DNA from: Nonomuraea zeae
GTDB lineage: Bacteria > Actinomycetota > Actinomycetes > Streptosporangiales > Streptosporangiaceae
Assembly: GCF_005889725.1 (NCBI RefSeq)
Contig: NZ_VCKX01000017.1
Coordinates: forward strand, 24,823-88,822
Direction: 5' to 3'
Length of the DNA: 64,000 bases
Shown here: piece after piece, positions 8,528 through 16,852 of the stretch
Numbering within the stretch: the first letter of the stretch is position 1
Layout: every line of letters begins with the position of its first letter
Position numbers and translations under genes: made by a program
Notes under the pieces: model-generated
What the model was told of the DNA's origin: nothing
Seen by the model: the letters and a program-made list of their open reading frames with translations, nothing else
Databases searched by the model: none

Positions 8528-9706
8528 TCACGCCAGGGAGTCGAGGCGATCGCCGGCCACGATGGCGCGCTTGATGCGGATCAGGTCCTTGGGCGCGTTC
8601 ACCGCGACTGCGCCGACGAGCGTGCTGTCCTTGGCGAAGGCGATGGCGAAACGTCCCTCGTCCGCGTCTCCGATCACGATGCGGCTCTCGTCCGCCAGAT
8701 GCGTGAGGCCGGCGGTCTGGATACGGGCGCCGTGTACGTGGGTGGCGAAGGAGGGAAGGTCGGCGAAGGGCTTGGCGTTCTCCGGGCCGGCCAGCAGGTT
8801 GAGCGCCGCGGCGGCACCCTGGTCGTTGGCGTTCGACCAGTGCTCGATGCGGACCAGCGTGCCTCCGTACAGGCTGTGCGGCCAGCGTGCGACGTCGCCG
8901 GCGGCGACCACGTCCTGCGCGCCCGAGGCGAACAGGCGCTCGTCGCAGACCACTCCGTCGCGCACCGTCAGCCCACTGCCCTCCAGCCAGTCGGTGTTCG
9001 GCATCACGCCCATGCCCGCGATGACCAGGTCGGCGGGCAGCGTCCGGCCGTCGCTCAATCGCACCGCCGTCACCCTGCCGTTCCCGTCGAACCCGGTCAC
9101 GCGGGTCCCGCTGACGAGTTCGACACCGTTGTCCCGGTGATGGCCGCCGAGCCAGCGCGCGGCCTCGGTGCCCAGGATGTTCCGCATCGGGGACGGGGAC
9201 GCGTCCACCAGGGTGACGCCGAGCCCGAGAGCGCGAGCGGTCGAGGCGACCTCGCCCCCGATGAAGCCGCCGCCGATGACAACGACGTTGCCGGGCCCCG
9301 CGGCCAGTTCCGCGCGCAGCGTCATGGAATCCTCGACGGTGCGCAGGGTGTACACGCCCTCGGGGGCATCGGGCAGCCGTCGCGGGCGTGCGCCGGTGGC
9401 GATGACCAGGCCGTCGTAGCGCACCTCCGACCCATCGTCCAGGATCAGCCACCGCTCTGAGGTATCCAGCCGTACGGCATGGCGGCCCTTGAACCATCGC
9501 TCGCCGAGTTCCTCGGCACCGGGAAGCGTGATCTCGTCGTCGCCCTTCAGCATGCTCTTCGACAGCGGGGGGCGGTTGTAGGGCAGGTGCTTCTCGGCCC
9601 CCACCAGGATGATCGTCCCGTCGAAACCTTCACGCCGCAGAGCCTGGAACGCACGGAGACCTGAGAGCGAGGCTCCGACGATGGCGATGGAGTTGAGCTT
9701 TCTCAT
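8528..9706 (-). CDS. FAD/NAD(P)H-dependent reductase, ferredoxin-reductase type
   Basis: 392 residues. The N-terminal FAD-binding site is SIAIVGASLSGLRAFQAL, the central NAD(P)H site GGGFIGGEVASTARALG, and VVAAGDVARWP is the second FAD contact; a reductase C-terminal domain follows. It resembles reductases that feed electrons to ferredoxins or monooxygenases. The redox-active dithiol of mercuric or glutathione reductases is absent. Its start is preceded by a perfect CsoR-type palindrome, and it is divergent from copZ, pointing to copper-induced expression. Confidence 0.85.
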   Translation of the reverse strand: MRKLNSIAIVGASLSGLRAFQALRREGFDGTIILVGAEKHLPYNRPPLSKSMLKGDDEITLPGAEELGERWFKGRHAVRLDTSERWLILDDGSEVRYDGLVIATGARPRRLPDAPEGVYTLRTVEDSMTLRAELAAGPGNVVVIGGGFIGGEVASTARALGLGVTLVDASPSPMRNILGTEAARWLGGHHRDNGVELVSGTRVTGFDGNGRVTAVRLSDGRTLPADLVIAGMGVMPNTDWLEGSGLTVRDGVVCDERLFASGAQDVVAAGDVARWPHSLYGGTLVRIEHWSNANDQGAAAALNLLAGPENAKPFADLPSFATHVHGARIQTAGLTHLADESRIVIGDADEGRFAIAFAKDSTLVGAVAVNAPKDLIRIKRAIVAGDRLDSLA

Positions 9707-9716
9707 GAGAGCGACG

Positions 9717-9836
9717 ATACCCCTCAGGGGTATGTGGTTAGATGTGAACTACGTCTCATATACCCGTAGGGGGTTGGGGTTGCACGGCAGCGGTCGGTGG
9801 CATATCGTCCAACTGCCCTATACCCATAAGGGGTAT
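9717..9836. promoter_or_regulatory. Three CsoR-type operators between the reductase and copZ
   Basis: ATACCCCTCAGGGGTAT (9717-9733, perfect palindrome), ATACCCGTAGGGGGTT (9760-9775, one arm degraded) and ATACCCATAAGGGGTAT (9820-9836). The first lies 11 bases upstream of the reductase start and the last 16 bases upstream of the copZ start, so a single copper repressor could silence both divergent genes. Confidence 0.7.
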
Positions 9837-9851
9837 CGACCGAGGGGGGTC

Positions 9852-10064
9852 ATGATGAGCAGTGCGACCTACACCGTGAGCGGGATGACCTGTGGCCACT
9901 GCGTGGGCTCGGTGAAGTCCGAAGTCGGCAAGATCGCCGGCGTTACAGGCGTCGACGTCGACCTGGCCACCGACAAGGTGACCGTGACGGCGAATGAGTC
10001 CGTCGAGGAAGCTCGTGTGCGCGACGCCGTGGAGGAAGCCGGCTACGAGCTGGTCTCCGCCTGA
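9852..10064 (+). CDS. copZ: Copper chaperone CopZ (heavy-metal-associated domain)
   Basis: 70 residues, a single HMA domain. The metal site is GMTCGHC, which binds Cu(I) through its two Cys; the fold continues VTGVDVDLATDKVTVTAN and ends VEEAGYELVSA. It would carry copper to a P-type ATPase or to CsoR, neither of which is in this window. Two adjacent ATG codons (9852, 9855) are possible starts. A CsoR-type operator lies just upstream. Confidence 0.93.
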   Translation: MMSSATYTVSGMTCGHCVGSVKSEVGKIAGVTGVDVDLATDKVTVTANESVEEARVRDAVEEAGYELVSA

Positions 10065-10187
10065 CTGACAGCGGACGAGAGGGCCTTCGCCGGCGTTTGC
10101 GTTGAACGATTGACAGCCGGGTGCCGTACATCCCCTGTGTGGCGGCACCCCGGCTGGGTTCTGGCGGGTGCTACGAGCCGCGTTAGT

Positions 10188-10201
10188 ACACTGACAAGTG
10201 T
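10188..10201. promoter_or_regulatory. Inverted repeat ACACT-N4-AGTGT before the DUF6153 gene
   Basis: ACACTGACAAGTGT is a perfect inverted repeat 39 bases upstream of the next gene, in a GTACA...TGT context loosely like BlaI/CopY operators. The nearby BlaI-type repressor is a candidate binder, but this is only a guess. Confidence 0.35.
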
Positions 10202-10239
10202 CGTGACGTGCCGGAGACCTGCGAGGGGCGGTGGGATCT

Positions 10240-10641
10240 ATGTGGCAGCGCCGTGCAGTGAATGTGCTGCGGGCCGGCCTGCTCGTAGCCCTCGCCCTGG
10301 GCGTCTGCGGCATGCACACCCTCGGACACCTGGACGGCCGGCACAGCAGCTCCTCGTCGACCGCACATGGCATGCAGGCCCCTGCAGCCGTCGTTGCCGT
10401 GGTTCCTGCGGGCATGGAGGCCTTTGTTCCCGACGGGGAGATGCCGGCGTTCGACCCGACAGAGGTCTGTCTGGCCGTGCTCATGACGCTCGTGGTCCTG
10501 CTGTTGATCGCGGCCTGGACCAGAGTGGGACGACGCCGCGATGACGAGAGCGAGACGCGCTCATCCGCCGGCCAGATTGCCAGACCTCCGCCGAAGCTCG
10601 CCTCCCGGCGTCTGGCGATTCTCTCGACGTTGCGCATATAG
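10240..10641 (+). CDS. DUF6153 membrane protein
   Basis: 133 residues. Two hydrophobic segments (about 10-27 and 85-103) enclose an external loop with His and Met residues; the N-terminal helix ends GMHTLGHLDG, the mark of the DUF6153 family, which regularly precedes DUF305 genes in actinobacteria. Function is unknown; His/Met content and context suggest copper handling at the membrane. I prefer the ATG at 10240, about ten bases after GAGGGG, to a GTG nine bases earlier. Confidence 0.7.
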   Translation: MWQRRAVNVLRAGLLVALALGVCGMHTLGHLDGRHSSSSSTAHGMQAPAAVVAVVPAGMEAFVPDGEMPAFDPTEVCLAVLMTLVVLLLIAAWTRVGRRRDDESETRSSAGQIARPPPKLASRRLAILSTLRI

Positions 10642-10723
10642 GCCGACGGCTCACGCGGAACAGGTTTTCCGCCTGCCCGCGAACAGGCCCGAACCTCCAA
10701 CACGATCGAGAGAACACACAGCT

Positions 10724-11332
10724 ATGCGCATCAACCGCAAGATGTCCGTCGCCGTCGCCGCAGGCGTCCTCACGCTGATGACCGCCTGTGGCGGCAACGG
10801 CGACTCCATGGCCGGACACGAAGGAATGGCCAGTAGCAGCGCGCCTGCGGCCACCACCGCCACCGCGCAGCCTTCGGCCACGTTCAACGACGCGGACGTC
10901 ATGTTCGCGCAGATGATGATCCCGCACCACGAGCAGGCGGTCGAGATGGCCGAGCTCGCGCCGGCGCGCGCGACCGGCCCAGAGATCAAGGAGCTCGCAG
11001 CGAAGATCAAGGCCGCCCAGGACCCGGAGATCCAGACCATGAAGGGCTGGCTGACCGGGTGGGGCAAGACCGCACCGGAGGACGGCATGGGACATGACAT
11101 GCCCGGCATCATGTCGCAGGAGGACATGACCAAGCTCAAGGCGGCCAAGGGGGCGGAGTTCGACAAACTGTTTACCCAGCAGATGATCGCCCACCACAAC
11201 GGCGCCATCGAGATGGCCCGCACCGAGCAGAGCGGCGGCTCGAACCCCGAGGCGAAGGAACTGGCCAAGTCCATCGAAACGACGCAGCAGGCCGAGGTGG
11301 AGCAACTGCAGAAGATCCTCGACCGGCTCTGA
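10724..11332 (+). CDS. DUF305 lipoprotein, copper-associated
   Basis: 202 residues. The signal ends LMTAC with the lipidated Cys at residue 22. The mature part is a ferritin-like helical bundle with two hallmark motifs, MMIPHHEQAVEMAE and QMIAHHNGAIEMA, and a His/Met-rich loop (DGMGHDMPGIM). DUF305 proteins occur widely with copper resistance genes and are thought to bind metal outside the membrane. It is probably co-transcribed with the DUF6153 gene 82 bases upstream. Confidence 0.9.
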   Translation: MRINRKMSVAVAAGVLTLMTACGGNGDSMAGHEGMASSSAPAATTATAQPSATFNDADVMFAQMMIPHHEQAVEMAELAPARATGPEIKELAAKIKAAQDPEIQTMKGWLTGWGKTAPEDGMGHDMPGIMSQEDMTKLKAAKGAEFDKLFTQQMIAHHNGAIEMARTEQSGGSNPEAKELAKSIETTQQAEVEQLQKILDRL

Positions 11333-11424
11333 GCGCCGGACGTGTCCGGGCGTCATGGACGCCCGGACAGGTCATCGCTCACTTGATCGGGTAATGCACA
11401 AGCGGGTGGCCGGTGTCCATTTGC

Positions 11425-12350
11425 TTATGAGAGCAGCTTGTCCGGGGTGATGGGGAGGGCTCTGACGCGCGTGCCGGTGGCGTGGTAGACCGCGTTGGCA
11501 ATGGCCGCCGCCACCCCGACGATGCCCAGCTCACCGATGCCCCTGGCTCCGAGGGGCGACTGGGGATCGGGCCGGTCCACGAAGCGCACGTCGATGTCGG
11601 GCACGTCGGCGTGGGTGGGGATGTGCTGGTCGGCCAGGCTGGCGTTGATGACGCGGCCGGAGCATCCGTCGAGCAGGGTCTCTTCCAGAGGGCCATGCCG
11701 ATGCCCTGGATGATGCCGCCGCGCATCTGGCTGGCGGCCTGTTTGGGGGAGACGATGCGCCTGCCGTCGAAGGCGCTGGCCCAGCGCGTGACGCGGACCT
11801 CACCGGTGTCCTCGTCGACCCGCACCTCCGCGAAGTGCGCGCCGTAGGTGCTGGTGGTCCGCTTGAGGGTCTGGTACGGCACCGCCGACTTGCCGGTCAC
11901 CTCGATGTGGTCTCGGCCTGCCAGCTCCAGGATGCGCCGGTACGTCGCTCCCCGGCCGTCCCTGGTGAAGAGCCCTTCGTCGCGCGTTTCGACCTCGCCC
12001 GCCCGCAGCCCCGCGAGGCGAGTGTCTTGGGCGAGCTTGAGGAGCTCGTGTACGAGCTGGTCGCGCGCGTTCCAGATGGCCGAGGCGAGGGTGGTGGTGG
12101 CCGCGGAGGCGCCGGGGATGCGGGTCTTGGCCACGTCGGAGTCACCCTGCAGGAAACGGATCTTGTCCATGGCGACGCCGAAGCGGGCGCCTTGATCGCA
12201 GCCCTTCTTCGTGCCGGTCAGGCCCAGGTGCTCACGTAGGCAGTCGAACAAGGAGGTCCGGGGATCCACGGACAGATCGTGAGCCTGCCCGTTCACGTTC
12301 AGGTGGATGGGATGTGGCCGTTCATCAACGCCTCCGAAAATTTCGTACAT
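11425..12350 (-). pseudogene. Chimeric xanthine dehydrogenase/aldehyde oxidase remnant
   Basis: The first about 55 residues are the [2Fe-2S] domain of the small subunit (LFDCLREHLGLTGTKKGCDQGA). The frame then jumps directly into the late part of the molybdenum-cofactor subunit (MDKIRFLQGDSDVAKT onward), so the rest of the small subunit, the FAD subunit and most of the large subunit are deleted. A second lesion follows GIIQGIGMALWK: the proper ending (residues such as INASLADQHIPTHADVPDIDV and final DKLLS) lies one frame over and stops at 11425. The product cannot be a functional enzyme. A CsoR-type box sits before its start. Confidence 0.8.
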
Positions 12351-12373
12351 GTGTGTACGAGTTAATGGTCACA

Positions 12374-12390
12374 ATACCCCATAGGTGTAT
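12374..12390 (-). promoter_or_regulatory. CsoR-type operator upstream of the xanthine dehydrogenase remnant
   Basis: ATACCCCATAGGTGTAT fits the 17-bp palindrome of the other boxes with one changed base in the right arm. It lies 24 bases upstream of the pseudogene start. Confidence 0.5.
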
Positions 12391-12526
12391 AGGGGAGGGC
12401 TGGGCGTCACGTCCGGGCGCCCAGCCGTTGCGGTTCTTCTACCGCCACCGGACGAAGGCCACCATGATCCCCATGGCGCTGTCATAACTGCTGGGCTGGT
12501 TGTACTGAGCGTGAACCCCAGGGCGG

Positions 12527-12890
12527 TCACGCCTGCGGAGTCAAGGCTGCGATCAAGGTCGATGCTGTCCTGTGCATGCGGTCGTGCAGGTCGGCGGCGT
12601 GCGAGCCCCGGGTGAGCAAGAGCGATCGACTCCACGTCATCGTCCGCTCGGATGCGCCCATGCTCCTGCTCGGCCCGAAGGTAGGCGGTGAAGGCGCGCT
12701 CGCTGGCGTACAGTTCCAAAGTTCCGTCGGCGTGCGCCTTACCCAGGTGGGTGATGATGGACGGCCCGGCCATGGCGAGCCCTGTGAGAGCAAGCAGGTT
12801 GCCGGCAGACAGCGTCTCGATGGCGTCCACGAGGTTGTCGACCACGTCTCCCTTGCCTGCCCGCTTGGTCAGGTGGGCCATCGCCGCTCC
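12527..12890 (-). pseudogene. TetR-family regulator, C-terminal ligand domain fragment, frameshifted
   Basis: The minus strand reads VVDNLVDAIETLSAGNLLALTG, then AFTAYLRAEQEHGRIRADDDVESIAL, and after a one-base shift LTRGSHAADLHDRMHRTASTLIAAL. This is the helix 6-9 pattern of actinobacterial TetR regulators. The DNA-binding N-terminus is missing and the frame is broken near 12625, so the gene is dead. Sequence between 12890 and 13170 holds no supported gene. Confidence 0.5.
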
Positions 12891-13170
12891 CGTGGCGACG
12901 CCGCCTGGCGCGTCACGCTCTTCGCCGGCTATGGATCCTCCCTGGCCATCGGCAGCGCCCTGAGCCGGCGGTTTGACGACATCCCGGCCGCAGATGCGCC
13001 TCTCCGCCTGGCCGCCTTCCCGCCGGTCACCCGCTGGCTCCGCGGCCATCGCCGACGTCACTGGAGTCCTTTGACACTATATTGCGTAGTAGATTCAGCG
13101 TGGATTGGTAGGTACGGAGGGGGCATCATTTCGGCTCTGAGTCGATCGTTGGCAGGTGGCGGCTGAGACG

Positions 13171-14289
13171 ATGAACCGTAGTAGCTTCCCGGTAATCTTT
13201 CTGCTGTCCGCGTCGATCGTCGTCGTCCTGGCCACGGGTGTGGTGATCCTGTCCAGGATGGAACCCCTCCCCGAGGTCCTCAGGCCGGTCGAACGCCCGT
13301 CCACCATGGGCAGGAGCAATCCTGCCACGACACCGGCGGTTGAACCGGTCGCGCCGCTGAAGCGGCATCTTGGGGCCCATCTCCTCGTGCTCAGCGACCG
13401 CACGTTATCTGAGGAGGTGGTCGCGAGCGTTCAGGGGCAGGCGGGTGTGGCGACGGTGGAGCCGATCGATGCAGCCCGGCTGACGATCGCGGGCCGGCAC
13501 GTGTCGACCGTGGGCGTCGATCCGTCGTCATTCCGTTCCTACACGCCCGGCCCCACGGCACGCGCGGATGCGTTGTGGCAGAGCATCGCATCCGGTGACG
13601 CCGCGGTCTCCTTCAGTCTGGGGACGGATGGCGGACTGGCGCTGGGGACTTCGGTCAGCGCGGGAGGCCAGAAGCTGCGGGTCGGTGCCGTGGCGACCAT
13701 GGGATTGGGAGTCATTGACGCGGTCGTATCCACAGACACGGCTCGGCGCCTGGGTCTCCCGCAGAAGAACGCCCTGCTGGTGAACGCGCCACGCACGAAC
13801 TCAGCCAGCCTCAAGGATGCTCTGTCGCGCAAGCTACCCCGGAAGGTCCAGGTCGTCGTGCTCAAGCCCGCGTTCACGCCTGTCCGACCCGGAAGATCAC
13901 CGGCGTCGCTTTCCGAGGATCGGATCCGTACGGTCCTGACCGCAACTGCGAGCAAACTCGGCGCCCCCTACGTATGGGGCGCCGAGGGGCCCGATACGTT
14001 CGACTGCTCTGGCCTGATCCAATGGGCCTTCGGGCGCGCTGGCATCCGCCTGCCCAGGGTGACACACCAGCAGTTCGCCAGCGGCCCGCAGGTGCCCTTC
14101 GCCGAGATGCGGCCGGGCGACCTCATCTTCTGGCGGCTGGACCCTACGAACCCCGGCTACATCTCACACGCGGCGATCTACTGGGGAGACGGGAAAATGA
14201 TCCAGGCCCCGCGAACGGGCGACGTCGTCAAGATCGTCTCTGTACATACCCGAAAGCTCGCTGGAGTCGTCAGAGTTGCGCACTCGTGA
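13171..14289 (+). CDS. Membrane-anchored NlpC/P60 hydrolase with N-terminal MacB/FtsX-like region
   Basis: 372 residues. One N-terminal membrane helix (about residues 7-27), a central extracytoplasmic region (about 65-235) resembling the periplasmic domain of FtsX/MacB-type proteins (VVSTDTARRLGLPQKNALLV), and a C-terminal NlpC/P60 domain. Catalytic Cys279 lies in FDCSGL and His333 in SHAAIYWG; the third position is Gln345 (QAPRTG) where many relatives have His or Asn. It likely trims peptidoglycan stem peptides at the membrane surface. ATG 13171 is chosen; a GTG five codons earlier lacks a ribosome site. Confidence 0.83.
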   Translation: MNRSSFPVIFLLSASIVVVLATGVVILSRMEPLPEVLRPVERPSTMGRSNPATTPAVEPVAPLKRHLGAHLLVLSDRTLSEEVVASVQGQAGVATVEPIDAARLTIAGRHVSTVGVDPSSFRSYTPGPTARADALWQSIASGDAAVSFSLGTDGGLALGTSVSAGGQKLRVGAVATMGLGVIDAVVSTDTARRLGLPQKNALLVNAPRTNSASLKDALSRKLPRKVQVVVLKPAFTPVRPGRSPASLSEDRIRTVLTATASKLGAPYVWGAEGPDTFDCSGLIQWAFGRAGIRLPRVTHQQFASGPQVPFAEMRPGDLIFWRLDPTNPGYISHAAIYWGDGKMIQAPRTGDVVKIVSVHTRKLAGVVRVAHS

Positions 14290-14975
14290 AGACGGACCGC
14301 TGCTGGGGGTGCGATCTTGACGTCGTCCATGATGGATTCGATCAGCCTTACGTCGACCGTGAACCTCGACCGGGTATCCGGCTACTGACCCGCGGACGCA
14401 GGACGGGCAGCCTCGAGGATGCGGGTTCTCGGGTGCATGGGTGCATGGGTGCTCCAGTGTCGCACGCGCTCCTGGAGCCGGCCGAGCGGACCTTGGTCTG
14501 CCCGCGCGACCTGGAGTGGCCCCTGATCATTCGGCTGCCGAGCGTTCGGCATGAAGGCCGGCGAACTGCCTCTGGACGCTTTCGTGTACCTCATGTGTTG
14601 ACCGGTCAGGTCGCCGCTGGCTGAGGTGGGCGATAGTGAGGCGATCGTGTTCCCTCTGGCGGAGAAGCCGAGGCGTGCACGGGCCAAGGCCGGGGAACGT
14701 GCACGTCGCCTCGATGTGATCGGCCACGGCGACTCCTGGCTCCGGAGATCAGGTGCTGAGGCGGTGGCCAGGCGTGGGGTATAGCCGGGACGGATTTCGC
14801 ATGAGAACTGCCCCGGGGAGTCGATGCCGGCGGTCGTCCTGCCCGCGAAACTTCCTAGTCTCCGATCCTGCATAGGAGATGGTAACGCTCAAGGCTCACC
14901 CTCATTGCCCAAATACGGGGCAGGGGTATAGGTTTGGCCGGGCTGAAATGTGGCCGATCAACCTAGAAGGTACCA
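14290..14975. other. Intergenic region without a supported gene
   Basis: About 690 bases with only short frames that lack codon bias, ribosome sites or recognisable motifs. Near the right end, GGGGTATAGGT (about 14923-14933) looks like half of a CsoR-type site or a -10 element for the DUF4396 gene. Nothing else is seen. Confidence 0.5.
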
Positions 14976-15539
14976 ATGTCTGAATCGATGCACCCGGCTG
15001 AGCATGAAATGCATGACCATGGCTCTCATGGTCATGCAACTGAGGCGCATAGTAGTCACGCACAGCATCAAGCCGCAGACCGCGGTCACCATGGGCCGAT
15101 GAAGACGACATGGGGAGTAGCTGCCTCAGCGACGCTGCACTGCCTCACCGGTTGCGCCATCGGCGAGGTGCTCGGCATGGTGATCGCCACCGCGCTGGGC
15201 TGGCATGACCTGCCCAGCATCCTGCTGGCCGTCGCCCTGGCATTCATCTTCGGCTACGCGCTCACCTTGCGCGGACTGTTCCGGGCGGGCCTCAACTGGC
15301 GTACGGCGCTGCGACTCGCGCTGGCTGCCGACACCCTGTCGATCCTCGTCATGGAGATCGTCGACAACGGCATCATGCTGATCATCCCCGGCGCCATGGA
15401 CTCCGGCCTGGCCTCTGTGCTGTTTTGGGGTGCGCTGGCGTTCTCGCTACTGCTCGCCTTCCTCGTCACCACGCCCATCAACAAATGGATCATCGGGCGT
15501 GGCAAGGGGCACGCGGTGATCCACGCCTACCATCACTAA
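14976..15539 (+). CDS. DUF4396 membrane protein with His-rich N-terminus
   Basis: 187 residues. The first 45 residues are packed with His and Met (HEMHDHGSHGHATEAHSSH), a likely metal-binding cytoplasmic or external tail. Four membrane helices follow, beginning TTWGVAASATLHCLTGCAIGEV, with LDFxxx-like LAADTLSILVMEIVDN typical of DUF4396. The family co-occurs with copper and multicopper-oxidase genes; molecular role unknown. The start fits the short leader after a weak GAAGGT ribosome site. Confidence 0.85.
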   Translation: MSESMHPAEHEMHDHGSHGHATEAHSSHAQHQAADRGHHGPMKTTWGVAASATLHCLTGCAIGEVLGMVIATALGWHDLPSILLAVALAFIFGYALTLRGLFRAGLNWRTALRLALAADTLSILVMEIVDNGIMLIIPGAMDSGLASVLFWGALAFSLLLAFLVTTPINKWIIGRGKGHAVIHAYHH

Positions 15540-15858
15540 CTGGCACGTCGGTTCCGCCTACCTGAAGCGCCGCTCCAGGCGAACACATTGTGGCGGTGGC
15601 ATGGACCTCGCACCATAATGTGGTGCTTCTGAGAAGGTGCGGTACGGCCTGTCAGGAGTGCTCGGGATCGTAACCGCTCCCGCGACTTCTGGCCGCTCGG
15701 GCCCGTAGCTTGGCGCGTGTCCACAACGGTCAGCCCCGATCCTGCTATTCGGCCTGGCGGCGGTACAAGGGGTTGTCTTCTTTGCGGCTGCTGCCGGAGA
15801 GCCGACTCGTCGAACCGACGCCGCCGGCGGTGGGGTGGCGAGAATACCCATCCCTCCT
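15540..15858. other. Intergenic region, no gene seen
   Basis: No frame here has coding character. The right end leads into the CsoR-type operator and the broken AhpD-like gene. Confidence 0.5.
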
Positions 15859-15875
15859 ATACCCTTATGGGGTAT
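15859..15875 (+). promoter_or_regulatory. CsoR-type operator upstream of the AhpD-like gene
   Basis: ATACCCTTATGGGGTAT is a near-perfect member of the 17-bp palindrome set. It ends 20 bases before the ATG at 15896. Confidence 0.62.
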
Positions 15876-15895
15876 AAACGAGCCAGAGAGATCGT

Positions 15896-16421
15896 ATGCG
15901 ACGCCTTACCGCGCTGGAGCCCGCCAAGCGCCCGGGAAGTCCCGTGAGCTCCTGGAAGACATCGTTGCCAGAAGGGGCGAAGTGGGCGACATGATCGCCA
16001 CCATGGCTCATTCGCCGGCCGTCTTGCAGGGCTACTTGGAGCTGTCCCGTGCCATGAAGCGCGCGGAGCCGCCCCGTACCCTCAGCGAGAAGATCTCGCT
16101 CGCCGTACAGGAGTGGATCGGCTGCGCCTACTGTATGAAGCACACACGGAGGCGGCGCGGGCGGCAGAGCTGAACGAGAGCGACGTCGTGCTCGCTCGTC
16201 AGGGCACATCCATGGACGCTCGCGAGGCGGCCCTCATCGCCATGGCGGTCCACATCCTGGCCGATCCGTCCTCCATCGGCGACGACGATGTGGCGGTGCT
16301 GCGCGCACATGGCTGGAGTGACAGGATCATCGCCGAGATCCCCGGGCTGGTCGCCCTGAACCAACTCACTGGCACATTCAATCTCCTCGCCGGGCTCGAA
16401 CCTGCGAGGCAGGAAGGGTAG
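15896..16421 (+). pseudogene. AhpD-like carboxymuconolactone decarboxylase family protein with two frameshifts
   Basis: Three consecutive frames give one continuous homologue: MRRLTALEPAK (frame of 15896), then KSRELLEDIVARRGEVGDMIATMAHSPAVLQGYLELSRAM up to the redox motif EWIGCAYC, then AHTEAARAAELNESDVVLARQGTS to the end FNLLAGLEP. Indels near 15925 and right after the CxxC at about 16135 break it. The intact protein would be an alkylhydroperoxidase-like enzyme using the two Cys and the following His. The second break falls exactly at the active site, so no active product is expected. Its 3' end overlaps the convergent merR-type gene by about 44 bases. Confidence 0.75.
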
Positions 16422-16824
16422 GGGAGACTTGCTCGACGCGCTCGGTTAGCATCGCCCGGAAATGCGCGCAACTGGCGAAGTCCTCGTGGTCGCACGTCAG
16501 CGCACAGTCGATGAGCTCGAGCGATGCCTGGGCCTGGGCAATGCGCCGCACCAGGTCCGCGCGGTGGCGATGGAGGATCTTCCGGCGGGCTGGGGGCTCA
16601 GCGGCGGCGAGCATCTCACGGAGGTCCTCCAAGCCGATACCCGCTTCCCTAGCGCGAAGGATCAACGCGATCCGGTAGAGGTCGTTGCGGTTGTAGTGGC
16701 GCCGGTCGCCCTCCGCGCGAGCGGGGGAGAGCAGCCCCATAGCCTCCCAGTGGCGCAGAACGTGGGGTGCGAGCCCGAACCGGGCCGCCACATCGCCGAT
16801 AGTCATCTCCGGATTTGACTTCAT
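16378..16824 (-). CDS. MerR-family transcriptional regulator
   Basis: 148 residues from ATG 16824. The winged HTH is MTIGDVAARFGLAPHVLRHWEAMGLLSPAR, followed by RRHYNRNDLYRIALILRAREAGI and a long dimer helix. The C-terminal sensor region has Cys and His in CALTCDHEDFASCAHFRAM, which could bind a metal or thiol-reactive ligand. It is divergent from a methyltransferase gene whose promoter has the stretched spacer typical of MerR control. Start alternatives are 16806 and 16860; the chosen one lies inside the operator, so the mRNA may be leaderless. Confidence 0.83.
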   Translation of the reverse strand: MKSNPEMTIGDVAARFGLAPHVLRHWEAMGLLSPARAEGDRRHYNRNDLYRIALILRAREAGIGLEDLREMLAAAEPPARRKILHRHRADLVRRIAQAQASLELIDCALTCDHEDFASCAHFRAMLTERVEQVSPTLPASQVRARRGD

Positions 16825-16845
16825 GTCGACATTAAGTCGCAAGGT
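16815..16845 (+). promoter_or_regulatory. MerR-type promoter with 19-bp spacer
   Basis: A -35 element TTGACT (16815-16820) and a -10 element CAAGGT (16840-16845) are separated by 19 bases, compared with TTGACT-N19-TAAGGT in the classic mer promoter. The spacer holds a long inverted repeat at 16817-16838 (GACTT and AAGTC arms around ATGTCGACAT) with one mismatched pair. The predicted start point coincides with the ATG at 16853, so the transcript is probably leaderless. Confidence 0.7.
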
Positions 16846-16852
16846 GTCGTGC

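Noticed and set aside
8453..9460. 335-codon plus-strand frame
   Set aside because: It is antisense to the FAD reductase, whose motifs are clear; high GC makes such mirror frames common.
12369..13061. 230-codon minus-strand frame
   Set aside because: Only its middle matches a TetR C-terminus and the correct ending lies in another frame, so it is treated as a remnant.
14382..14873. Minus-strand frames in the gap after the second NlpC/P60 gene
   Set aside because: No ribosome site, odd composition and no recognisable motif.
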